A stretch of DNA of 64,000 nt from Saposhnikovia divaricata. Lineage: Eukaryota; Streptophyta; Magnoliopsida; Apiales; Apiaceae. The stretch covers positions 195,961,148 through 196,025,147 of the forward strand of contig CM071598.1 of assembly GCA_036435485.1 (NCBI GenBank), read 5' to 3'. Both the position numbers and the translations under genes were made by a program. Shown here piece after piece: positions 49,054 through 60,211 of this stretch. Under the pieces are notes generated by a model. The model did not search any database and was not told the origin of the DNA. It worked only from the letters and a program-made list of their open reading frames with translations. Numbering within the stretch: position 1 is the stretch's first letter; every line of letters starts with the position of its first letter.

Positions 49054-49188
49054 GAGAACAGACATTTCTCCATACATGAAACATTGAATTTGTACATTAC
49101 TCCCAAAACCCATAACCCCAGGTAAGGGGGAAGTAGGAAATTACTGTCATTCCCATATGGTCACATTATTAAAAGGATGATGCCCTAA

Positions 49189-49574
49189 GAGCATCTCCAG
49201 CGCGTCCAATTTTAGAGCCCAATTCCCATATTGGGAAGACAAACACGGACTTGGCCAAAGAAAAACAGGATACTAGCATTGAAACTGGTTACAAAATGTG
49301 TCCAGTGCCCTCTAACATGGGCACCGCCCAACTGCAGCTGCACATCTTTTGATGACTTATTTTATTATTTCAAATGTAACAAATGTTTAATACTTAATAT
49401 AAAGAATTTTAGTGGGGACATAGATTTTGAGAAAATATTGTTAAAAAAAATCACAAACCGGACACAATCGTTGAAGGGACGTGACTAATATTTACTAGTG
49501 GACAACTTTTGCTTGTGTGGCACTTGAGTGGGGTCAAAAAATTGGAAATGGGCATGTTACCATTGCACTTGCTC
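49189..49574. mobile_element. Tourist-like MITE (386 bp) upstream of the first glycosylase gene
   Basis: Ends GAGCATCTCCAGCG and (inverted) GAGCAAGTGCAATG, flanked by TAA at 49186-49188 and 49575-49577. Unit B has an empty site (GCCCTGAACAATGGG near 58365). So it inserted in unit A about 215 bp before the glycosylase start. Confidence 0.85.
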
Positions 49575-49791
49575 TAAAGAATGGGATGTACATGCCTATT
49601 GCAGACTCTAACCCCACCACATTGCCTTTAAATGCCACTTAATCCCCATATCTTTACCCCAACCTGTCTTGAAATCATTTCACTTGCATTCCTTTCCTTG
49701 TCATAACTCTTCAAAATTCCTTCACATTGTGTCTCATTTTTATCAAAACAAAACAGTTATTCGAACTACAACAAAAGCTCAAAACTTGAAT

Positions 49792-51268
49792 ATGTGTTCC
49801 TCCAAGTTAAAACTTCAAGAAACTAGTTCTTTTGACATCAATGGCCGCCCTGTTCTCCAACCAACTTGCAACAGAGTTCCACTGTTAGAACGTCGCAATT
49901 CGCTAAAGAAAAACTTTACAAAAACTGTCATTACACCAAAGATCCAACCCAGTAGAACCACTACTACTACTACTAATGTTAGTCCTAAACTCACCCCACC
50001 GGTATCTCCTAAGCTAAAATCACCACGACAGCCAGCAATTAAGCGAGGGGATGATCCAAATGGATTGAGCTCTAGTACGGAAAAGGTACTTACGACACCA
50101 AGAAGCACTAGCAAATTTGTGACACCAGTAAAAAAGTCGAAAACAAGTGAACCTTCTGTGGACACTACTATATTAAACTACTCATCTTCATCCATAGTAG
50201 AGGCTCCTGGAAGTATTGCTGCAGCAAGGAGGGAACAAGTTGCAAATATGCAAGTGCAGAGAAAGTCGAAAATTGCTCATTATGGAAGAACAAAATCTGC
50301 AAGGTTTGAAGCCGCAATAGTAGATGCTACAACTGCTCCAGAGGAAAAAAGATGCAGCTTTATTACATCTAATTCTGGTATGAATGACTTTATCAATCAG
50401 TGCATATCTAAATTTACTCATAATAGCAAGTTTTTTTGTTTGTCTTCTATAAAATTTTGTTTATTTTTTCCGTCTGGAGTGCTCATTGTGTTGTTTATGC
50501 AGACCCTATCTATGTTGCTTACCATGATGAAGAATGGGGTGTTCCTGCTCATGATGACAGGTAAATATTCATGATTATTTCTCTGTTTTAACACACACAC
50601 ACATATGTACAAATGATGCCTCTTTCCCTTGCATACATTAAGGCCAGGAGCTGATATGTTTATGCTATACAGGCTGCTGTTTGAATTGTTAGTATTAACT
50701 GGTGCGCAAGTTGGATCAGACTGGACGTCGGTGTTGAAGAAAAGGCAAGAATTCAGTAATGCTTTCTCCGAATTTGATGCAGAAACTGTCTCAAAATTTT
50801 CCGAGAAGAAAATTACATCAATTAGTACTAAATATTCCATAGCGGTGAGCCAAGTTAGAGGGATTGTAGACAATTCTATCCGAATACTCCAGGTACTTAC
50901 TACTATCTTGTCGTGTGCAATCAAACACTAGTGTTGTATTGATTTTTTGTACTTGACAAATTTTTTTAACCCGTGTGCAGATAAAGAAAGATTTTGGATC
51001 ATTTGACAAGTATTTATGGGGATTTGTCAATCACAAACCAATTGTGACTCAATACAAATCAAGTCATAAAATGCCTGTCAAGACATCAAAAGCAGAAACC
51101 ATAAGCAAAGACATGGTAAAGAAAGGATTCAGGCTAGTCGGACCAACTGTCATACATTCCTTCATGCAAGCGGCTGGCTTTACAAATGATCACCTAACGA
51201 CCTGCCCACAGCACCTCCAATGCCTTGCATTGGCATCACACACTGGCACCCCCATAGCGGCTCTGTAA
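49792..51268 (+). CDS. DNA-3-methyladenine glycosylase I (TAG family), copy A, 4 exons, 383 aa
   Basis: Exons: 49792-50377, 50503-50560, 50673-50892, 50981-51268. Base-excision repair enzyme of the helix-hairpin-helix TAG family that removes alkylated adenine, probably in nucleus or organelles. Residues 1-185 are a plant-specific basic, Ser/Pro-rich extension. It contains SPKLKSPRQPAIKRG and a conserved APGSIAAARREQVANMQVQR segment. The catalytic domain starts at about 186: C188, H203, H359 and C363 match the zinc site of bacterial TAG, and E206 in YHDEEWGVP is the expected catalytic Glu. Further landmarks are SDWTSVLKKRQEF, GFVNHKPIVTQ and KKGFRLVGPTVIHSFMQA. The start MCSSK was chosen over an in-frame ATG at 49669 because copy B starts there too. 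The third exon is continuous where copy B has an intron. Confidence 0.92.
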
Positions 51269-53102
51269 GATTATATGATAAATTAAAAATGAGATGAGCA
51301 ATGCCCTTTATCCAATATCTTAGATCAAGTTGGATAGCTAATTAGTAAGTGGAGGGACAATGTGATCTTGAATGCATGTGCAATTTGGATCCCGCAACTA
51401 TCTTCTTTATCCTTTGAAGTTGTCATATCTGTAATTCATTTGGCAAAGCCCAATTACATCTTTATTAATTAGCAATGCCGTATATGTGTCATGCCTAAAA
51501 TCTCACAACGCTTCGACTTGTGCCCAATGTGGGTGCGGGTTGAGGTGATCATGTTCAATCGAAAACTTATGACTCGACCAACAAGCTCATGATCGATGAG
51601 AGAGCTAAACCTAGCCCACCAAGAGGACCTTCCAAATGAAGAGAGCTTTGCACCAATAGTGACCCAAGAATCCAAACTTTTATTAAACAAGAGAGAAATT
51701 TACCATGGCAAAAATACTATAGATGCAATTGATATAAAAGAGGAACGAAGGCTTCGTTTTTTTTTTTTTGCCATATTTTATTTCGTTTATAATTTTTTAA
51801 TGACAGAACAGGTTAACGGTCCTTGCAGACAGAATATCTCGGAAAATTCCTCCGTTATGGTGCGAGAGTCCTTAGAAACTCTCGAAAAGAGGAACATCTT
51901 ATGAGATATATGTCACCTAATAACTACTCTTGGCAATTTGATCCTTATAAATAACGTACATTGGCAACTTGAGGAGGAGACTGATGTTTCTAAGAGCTGC
52001 TACAGTTTTTTCATTGAATTTCCTGCAGCGCAATTCGCCTAAAAACGGCAATGTATGCCCAAACTTAAAACTTGTTCGTCTCCATTAGTATTGTCAATGA
52101 ACCGGAGATGTGATCTAGTTCTTAATACCAGTAGATATTTATTGTACTAAGAAATCAATCCACTCCGTTAGAAAGCAGACATGGATTCTGACTCATCCCA
52201 TCCGATGCAGACATGATCCCATTACATTTAATTGTACAAGTGATATTCTATTTTATCATGTAAAAAGTAAATACATAATTATACATAATCAAGATAATTA
52301 ACTTTTCATCATGAACAGCGTAATTATTTTTTACACAATAATCAAAAATTCTTTGCATTTTTTGTATAAAACTAAGCTGGATCGACTCACATATTCGTTA
52401 CACGTAGGACAAAACTCATCTCATTTCTAGCTGTGCATACCTGTTTCTTGAGATGTGTCATTCAAAATCCTGCAAATTTTGTCGAGGTGTACCGGCAAGT
52501 ATTTAAAATGTGGTTCCACATTCGATGTTACTGGAGATGGTTACCCTTAATTAAGCTGATGAACACTCATACTACAGAAAGAAAGGGTACCCCAAGTATT
52601 AAATGGTTGCAATGTGTACATTGCATCATGTATATATGATTGAAATGAATGTAAATAATTAACAAGTTGGTCCATCTCCTCTCTCTATCCTGAAACTAGC
52701 TAGATGCCCTCAGAGACAATAAGACAGAGAATTGTATGCGCTTTTAGCTTATATCAAGTTCTCGTGGTGAGGATTGCAGGAGGTCCTTTACGCCTTTCCC
52801 TACATACAAATTTTTCCACTACATTGTATATTTTTTTCAATCTACACGGAGCAGAAAACATGACCTTGTCGATAGTTGGAGAAGAACAGAATAATCCTTG
52901 CCACTAGGCTATCTCCCAATCCTTTTTTGTTTTTCGTTCAGTTATCCCCAATCCTTCTACACATTCATTGTTACTGCTTCATAGGTAGATACATAATCAT
53001 AAGGACTTTTTTTAACAGTCTTAAGAAAGTTTGATCCAAGTGGTCATCAATTAGTGATTCCGTACAGAGTTCATAAACAGAGTACATTTGTACTCTCCCA
53101 TA
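51269..53102. other. intergenic: start of duplication unit B
   Basis: Just after the stop of copy A, homology to the flank of copy B ends and homology to the region after the RING gene starts (AAAATGAGATGAGCAATG). Then come blocks matching 24495-24610 and 25330-25800. ORFs such as 51596-51904 and 52433-52639 show no family features. Confidence 0.6.
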
Positions 53103-53104
53103 TA

Positions 53105-53773
53105 CTCCCTCAGTCCTAAATCTTCTGTCTTGTTTGACTTTTAATGGTCAAATTGACCAAACTTTGACTATATATTAGATATATAACAAACATGGGAAAA
53201 GAGTATCTAAAGCACACAATAGAGAAGTTCTCTATTAGTGCGGTTTAAATTATGATAAATTAGTTATTATTTGAACAATCCAACCGTACGGATGTTAAAT
53301 TAATACAAAAATACGTGAATGTACAAATTTTCGTGTAATTTAATTATTTGGAACTATAAATTTATAGCAATAAGATTATGATAAATCTGTGTCGTTGAAT
53401 ATATATAGAAAATAGTATTATTATAAAAGTGATGCTCCACTATTTCAAATATAATAAAAATTTGTATACAATGTTATTTTGACATAAACTTTTCATCCGT
53501 ACGGTTGGATTATCAAAAATAATAATAAAATACAAGATTTAAGGTGCACTAATAGAGAACTTCTCTATAGTGTGCTTTAGAAACTCCATGCCCATATAAC
53601 ATATATGAAAATTATGATAAAAATTACATCATTAAAAAGTACATCTAATCTACTTTAATATATATTTTTCAGATTTTGTAAACTATAAAAGAATGATACG
53701 TAAATATTAGTAAAAATTTGGTCGATTTGACCATAAAAAGTCAAACAGGACAAAAGATTTGGGACAGAGGGAG
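53105..53773. mobile_element. Stowaway-like MITE with a second MITE inside
   Basis: Ends CTCCCTCAGTCC and GGGACAGAGGGAG flanked by TA. Subterminal TTGACTTTTAATGGTCAAATT and its inverted partner are typical of this group. Between 53206 and 53581 a second element with about 40-bp inverted repeats is nested (TCTAAAGCACACAATAGAGA and complement). Unit A lacks the insertion near 32630. Confidence 0.8.
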
Positions 53774-54597
53774 TATGATATTAATCATTTTGAAGCAGTA
53801 ATGTTTAAAAACTAAATAATTTTTCTATAAATGCCAACCCAGAAACTAGATAAAAAAAATAGAGAATGATGATGACAAACGATCCAGATTATGAATAATG
53901 GATGGTTTTTTCGTACGTAGCTACATGCACATATCAATCAAGCATTGCACATGGTAGAGATCACATAAACAAACACAAGGAGGAACAAGATTAATCTTAA
54001 TACCAATAGACTATACAAGTAAATGAAATACTTGACGCTTATGTTTCTATTGAAACTCGAATCATCAACCTATGTAAGTTTCTCGAGGTATTCACTAAAT
54101 TTAAATGTAAGTTTCTCGAGGTATTCACTAAATTTAAATGTTCATACACATCGCCCTGAGAAACCAAATATCTTTTATTATCGGTAAAAATATCAACCTA
54201 GTTAAGCAAACCAACCTCTTTTCGAACTAATCTATCTTTTTTCCTGCGGTAAATTGCAAGAAATTAAATAAAAGCGTTTATATTCAACTGATGTGTTTGG
54301 TTTAAGCAGGATAAGTTGTGGGTGAAGATCAAGTAGTCAAATCGATAAGAGGGAAATAGAAACAATAAATAGGCTAATCAATCATGTGTTTCCCCTCGGT
54401 TTTGTCTAAGTCATGCATGGAATTATTGATGCAAATATGTCTGATGAACACATGGGATGTTTCTTTTGTTTCATTTCAAGCCAAGTAAACTTGTTAGTAC
54501 CTCTCATTTATTTAGAGGATACTTCCTTATGATTCTTGCACACGGCTTATGAACTTACTGTATCTGTAATTTATATTTACTTATCTTAAATTTCTAA
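53774..54597. other. non-coding block of unit B
   Basis: It aligns to about 32680-33430 of unit A (CGTAGCTACATGCACATA, GCATGGAATTATTGATGCAA). A 34-bp stretch, GTAAGTTTCTCGAGGTATTC and following bases, is duplicated at 54074-54140. No gene. Confidence 0.55.
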
Positions 54598-54622
54598 TTC
54601 TTTTAAATAAATAAAATCTTGA

Positions 54623-55992
54623 TGGCTAAGTCTTACCCCAATTTTCAAAATATTGGCCGTGTTATCAGATTTTCAAAATGTTGGCTGACGTTTTCCTCCG
54701 CATTTCAAAATAGTGTCTTCCGTTAAGTCTCACCTAAAGGATCTAACGGAGGAGGGGTAAAATTGGGTTTTCCAGAAAATACAAAGGTCATAATCGTATG
54801 TATATATAACAACGCTTTTGTTAGTAAGAATGAAAACCTGAAACATAATTTTTCATTTTCTTTTGCAACTGATTTGAAGAGAACAATGCTAATTTTTCAT
54901 TTTCTTCGCTAATGATGCTCCATTTTGCAATCGAGCAAAGATTGTAATTTCAGGTTGAATTAGGGTTTATAACAAATTTGGGGATTTTGTTTGGTTGATT
55001 GTTCAGTCCTTTTGATGGTGTTAATAGCTTCGTATGATTGTAAGGAGTCCAATTATGTGCTTAATTTCAGTGTTTATGTCCGATTATGTGTAAGTCGATT
55101 AAAAGGTTTTGTTCGATTATAAAATTCGGTCGTGTGAATTGTGGCGTTATCGTCCATATAAGCAGAGGTTATGAATAGATTTGTGATGACTCAGGCTTGA
55201 TTTTGATATTTAAATCACGGAGTTTGGTTTAGTATTTAAGAAAGTCGATGTTCGTCGGAATTCATGGCGATTCTCGCCGGAATTGTTCGAATTTTCTGTT
55301 TGTTGACCGTTTGCTTGAATTTCTGAGTTCATAAGAGTGTTAACTGGTGGTATCAGAATGCATCAAACTGTAGAATCGTGTGTTTGTGCTCTCTGTGTGG
55401 CGTGCAGCGCGTTTTTCGGTGACCGGATTCTAGACAATCTGTATTATTATTGCAGTCAGGAGACTCGGGACTAAGCTTTGTATTGCCAGATTGACAAAAG
55501 TTTCACTCATTTGTCCCAAACTGTATGTGGGAATGACTTGGTTTGAAATTGTTTTGTATTTCCTGTGCGGACAAAAGAGTCAGAGTTTTTCAGATCCAAG
55601 GAACAAGGCCGGAAACCAAAATAAACCTCTTAATTATGAGAGTACATTGAGCTTGATGAGAATCCATGGATCGGAGTCAACAGTGGTACAGATACGATAA
55701 AAGCAAAGGTTCAAGTTTCTATTTAACACAATGCAAGCATGGTAGTTCTTAATTTTTGTACTTTATTAAGTGTGTGTATTTTTCTTTTTTATATCTATTA
55801 CAGGTGATTTTACTGAAATACCCCTAAAAAGTATAATTATTCAAAGTTAACGGAGTATACTTAACGGAACTTAACGGGAGACACTATTTTGAAATGCGGA
55901 GGAAAACATCAGCCATCATTTTGAAAATCTGATAACACGGCCAACATTTTGAAAATTAGGGTAGAACTTGGCAACCACCCTGAAATTTACTC
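54623..55992. mobile_element. 1.37-kb inverted-repeat element, possibly Mutator-like
   Basis: Both ends carry the same roughly 100-bp sequence in opposite orientation (TTTTCAAAATATTGGCCGTG, TTTTCCTCCGCATTTCAAAA). A 25-bp direct repeat flanks it (54598-54622 and 55993-56017). The interior has a CAG acceptor-like site at 55456 and a short ORF (55491-55700) with no recognised family. It could be a captured gene fragment, but I cannot name a parent. Unit A lacks it. Confidence 0.65.
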
Positions 55993-56017
55993 TTCTTTTA
56001 AATAAATAAAATCTTGA

Positions 56018-57209
56018 AACACCAAGTTATATATAATACTATGTTCTCGACTTTTATTTCGATTGCTAGTTAATAGAATCCTAGTATATAACTTCGCTAT
56101 TAAATTAAATTAATATTTAATATTATTATTTTAATTAATTAAATTTACATAACTTCATTCTGGTAATATAAAAGTATTTATATTATTAATTGTATTTATT
56201 ATTAATCTATTATAGATATTTTTTAAATATTAATTAAAGGAGTTCTAAGTTTTATGAGATACTATATTCCTACTTTTATTTCAATTTTTAGTTAATAGAC
56301 TCATAGTATATAATTTCATTATTAAATTAAATTATTAAATTATTATATAATATTACAATTTTAATTAATTAAATTAATTAATATTTAGTATCACGACCGC
56401 TGTATACATGGCATTTCTGCTTTTAACAAAGAGTATAGATTGTATCTGCAGTTCTGTATGATCTTGATCGACTCGGACGAAATTTGACCAACTCTTTTTA
56501 ACTATAAAAATTTGGTTTACTAACTTTGGCTTCACTGACAACTTGTTAAAATTTGTAAGTTCAATTACTCGAGGTCGGTTGTTTCGTATTTTATTCACAT
56601 TTGTTGAGGGGCGGATTCAGAAGGGGGCTCATGGGACTTTAGCATACCGTGACCTCTATTTCAGTCACCCGTTTAACATTCAGACCATCTATATTTGTGA
56701 AACACACTGTTGGTAATTTTTATTTGTAAAAATGAATCTTATTAGAATATAATATGAAGATCCAGTTGGGTCCTCCTCTAATACTTGAGGTTTTTGGAGG
56801 TCAGGTATGCAGAGATAGTTTGATCCGTCATTGCCTTTATTATGAACTACTATGAAGTATCTCAAAGTGATGTATGCTAATTTTCAATATTGTTTGTGGC
56901 CCTTGTCGGTAAATTTTCTTTTTGTCTCCAGCAAATAACAAAATGATAATCAACATTTGCTTTTGGTGTATTATTATAACGTTGGCAGATAAAGAAAACT
57001 GCTACCCATTTGGTCCTGAATACATATTACTTGTACTTGACGTGAAAGAATAATAAGAAATTTCCATTCATTTTCTTCCTTCCCATGTCAAGACGTTTGA
57101 AAAGTTTATGTTTTCAGCAGAATCAAAGCAGGTGAAACTTTGAAATGAGATGACAAAAACTAAAAAGAAACCAAAGTATGACCTACTCAATCACCATTGG
57201 TTAAAGTAA
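56018..57209. other. AT-rich intergenic DNA with an imperfect direct repeat
   Basis: Segments around 56035-56160 and 56255-56390 are similar (TTTATTTC..AGTTAATAGA, AATTAATTAAATTA). After about 56450 the sequence aligns to unit A at 33440-33720. No gene. Confidence 0.45.
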
Positions 57210-58617
57210 TTGATTTTATTTTACCGACAAATGTCTATTTGTTATTCGTTGAATTACGAGTTTAAACATCTAGTGTCTTATACAGATATAAAATTACATT
57301 CGAGATTTGCCCATACAACCTTGAACCTTGTGTTCCCCCATGGCAATGACATAATCCACTTGCACAAACAATTTTTTTTTTTTTTAAAAACCCAGCATAT
57401 TTTCTTTATTTTTCCTGAATTGTTTTTCCTTATTAGATGCTCCATTTGTGTTTTTACTTGGGTGCTTGTCAGATATTGCTTGCAGCTGAAAACTTATTTA
57501 CTTTTTTCCTGCACTGCTTCCTGTTCAAGTTCTTGAATTCCTTTGAGTAATGAAATCATATTCCTTTCTTCTCCATTACTTATTTCACTCTCTTATCTGC
57601 AAACTACTTAAGTTAATTCTTTAAAAAATGTCAACTAGGTCTTTATAGCCTTAGGTATTAGTTCCAACAACTAACTAAACTAGAGTTTTAACTAATGACA
57701 CTTTTCTTGATTTTGCATTTTGGAAAAGTTGAGGAACAGAGAGATAGAGTTAGATAACTCATAACTCATAACAGCTCTAAAGGAATAGGAATCATTGGTC
57801 TTCCTGGCCCTCAAACCTTCTCAGTCACTCCAGCTGCAACAGTAAAAGGAACTAGGCCATGAAAATAAGGGGGTCACTGGAATAATGGGCTGGCTTAGTG
57901 GCACTGACACCTACCTTGCCGCTCCCATTTCGACTCAATTACTGTAAAATATCCCAGACGAGTCATGATCGCTTGTCAAGCTCAGGCTCGGACGAAGATT
58001 AGTCTCACCCAATGTTATAACAATCCTCACGAATAATAATCACGAACGAAATTCACATGCCTATGGCTTCAAAATAATCCTCACGAATAAAAATCCTGAA
58101 CGAAATTCACATGCCTATGGCTTCAAAATTATACTATACGTTCTTATTTAAGCCAAAAACAAAATGAGCGATGCAATTTTATTTTATTTTGATTCAAAAG
58201 CAAGGAAAGCGAGACTATTATTTTGAGACGAGGATGAGTGTTTCTCCATACATGAAACATGTAATGTGTAAAATATTTTTACCTACACGCCCATAACCCC
58301 AGGTAAGGGGGGAGTAAGGGAGTTAGTGTCATTCTCATATGGTCACATTAATTAAGAAAATAATGCCCTGAACAATGGGATGTATGGCAGACTCCAACCC
58401 TTTCATGTTACAACATTGCTGACTCAACCCCACCACATTCTCTTTAAATACCACTTAATCCCCATGTCTTTCCCCCAACCTCTTCTCAAATCATTTCCAT
58501 ATTTCACTTGTATTTATTTCCTCCTCATAACTCTTCAAGATTCTTCACCCTTTCTCTCATTTTTTTTCAGAACAAAATCAATTTTTTCAACTGCAACAAA
58601 AAACTCAAAACCTCAAA
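57210..58617. promoter_or_regulatory. upstream region of the second glycosylase gene
   Basis: It aligns to 48240-49791 without the SINE-like and Tourist-like insertions. A segment of about 58 bp (CCTCACGAAT..GGCTTCAAAAT) is repeated at 58020-58130. The stretch CATAACCCCAGGTAAGGGGG is conserved before both genes. The last 200 bp are CT-rich leader. Confidence 0.5.
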
Positions 58618-60211
58618 ATGTGTTCCTCCAAGTTAAAACATCAAGAAGCTGGTTCTTTTGACATCAATGGCCGCCATGTTCTCCAGCCAACTTGCAACAG
58701 AGTTCCACTGATAGAACGTCGCAATTCGCTCAAGAAAAATTCTGCAAAATCTGTCACTGCACCACCAAAGATCCAACCTTTACCATCAAAAATTAGTACA
58801 AACACCACTTCTACTAGTGTTAGTCCTAAAGTTAGGCCTTCGGTAATCACACCACCTATATCCCCTAAGCTAAAATCTCCACGACAACCAGCAATCAAGA
58901 GGGGAAATGATCCAAATGGATTGAGTTCTAGTACTGAGAAGGTAGTGTTGACACCAAGAAGCACTAGCAAGGTTGTGACACCGGTTAAAAAGTCGAAAAA
59001 GAGTTCACCTTCTGTGGATACTACTACATTAAATTACTCATCTTCATCCATCGTAGAGGCTCCCGGAAGTATTGCTGCTGCAAGGAGGGAACAAGTTGCA
59101 AATCTGCAAGTGCAGAGGAAGTCGAAAATTGCTCATTATGGAAGAACAAAGTCCTCAAGGTTCGAACCTGCAATAGTTCCTCTTGATGATGCTACAACAA
59201 CTGCTGCAGAGGAAAAAAGATGCAGCTTTATTACATCTAATTCTGGTACGAATGACTTTATCAATCACTAGCTCATTACATATCGAAAATTACTACTAGT
59301 AATTTTTTTTTTTTTTTGTATTAAATTTCGTATATTGTGTTGCTCTTCCAGACCCTATCTATGTTGCGTACCATGACGAAGAATGGGGTGTTCCTGCTCA
59401 TGATGACAGGTAATTCATAATTCTTTCAATCTCTTACATAATTTGAGGTTAGGACTTGGGAGCTGATAAATTTTATGTTATGCAGGATGCTGTTTGAATT
59501 GTTAGTATTGACTGGTGCACAAGTAGGATCAGATTGGACTTCCGTTTTAAAGAAAAGGCAAGAATTCAGGTGGGTGTTATTTGCATTCCAAAATTTAGAG
59601 AAAAACTTGATCAAAGCTTTACATAATTCAGGTTCTTATTATTAACCTTTTTTAATTTTTGGTGCATTTTCAGGGATGCTTTCTCAGAATTTGATGCAGA
59701 AACTGTCTCCAAATATTCGGAGAAGAAAATTACATCGATTAGTACTAAATATTCTATAGCATTGAGCCAAGTTAGGGGGATTGTGGACAATTCTATCCGA
59801 ATTCTCCAGGTACTTAACTATATCTTGTCAGTTACTATGAAATATTATCTGCAATAAACACACTATAGACTGTTGCATTCTGTTCTTTTCTCTTAACAAA
59901 TTCTTTTAATTCACGTACAGATCAAGAAAGATTTCGGATCGTTTGACAAGTATTTGTGGGGATTTGTAAACTACAAGCCAATCGTCACTCAATACAAATT
60001 AAGCCACAAAATGCCTGTCAAGACATCAAAATCAGAAGCCATAAGCAAAGACATGGTAAAGAAAGGATTCAGGCTAGTCGGGCCAACAGTCATACATTCC
60101 TTCATGCAAGCGGCTGGCCTTACAAACGATCACCTAACCACCTGTCCGCAGCACCTTCAGTGCCTTGCATTGGCATCTCAGGCTGGCGCATCCGTGGCGC
60201 CAGCTCTATAA
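58618..60211 (+). CDS. DNA-3-methyladenine glycosylase I (TAG family), copy B, 5 exons, 398 aa
   Basis: Exons: 58618-59245, 59352-59409, 59486-59569, 59674-59809, 59921-60211. Same architecture as copy A: a basic N-terminal extension (15 residues longer because of small insertions), then the TAG domain. Zinc ligands are C202, H217, H373 and C377, and the catalytic Glu is E220 in YHDEEWGVP. Exons 3 plus 4 (84 + 136 nt) equal exon 3 of copy A (220 nt), so a 104-bp intron after KKRQEF is the only structural difference. The reading frame is open and splice sites are canonical, so both copies may be functional. The C-terminal tail differs slightly (QAGASVAPAL). Confidence 0.93.

Larger units (their letters stand above)
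22516..51268 (+). repeat. segmental duplication unit A (interrupted by transposons)
   Basis: Blocks in order at about 24495-24610, 25330-25800, 32430-33760 and 48104-51268 align collinearly to 51316-51420, 52340-52800, 52880-57000 and 57440-60211. The homologous blocks include non-coding flanks and a glycosylase gene. The copy is broken by two copia elements and several MITEs. Confidence 0.8.
51269..60211 (+). repeat. segmental duplication unit B
   Basis: Collinear with unit A block by block and ending in the second glycosylase gene. It lacks all three large insertions of unit A but has its own Stowaway-like and 1.37-kb elements. Confidence 0.8.

Noticed and set aside
49669..49791. Upstream in-frame ATG of glycosylase copy A giving 41 extra residues
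   Set aside because: Copy B has its clear start at MCSSK. The extra residues could resemble an organelle-targeting peptide, so transcript data would settle it.
51596..51904. 102-aa ORF after glycosylase copy A
   Set aside because: It is low-complexity at the C-terminus, has no recognised domain and no support from unit A.
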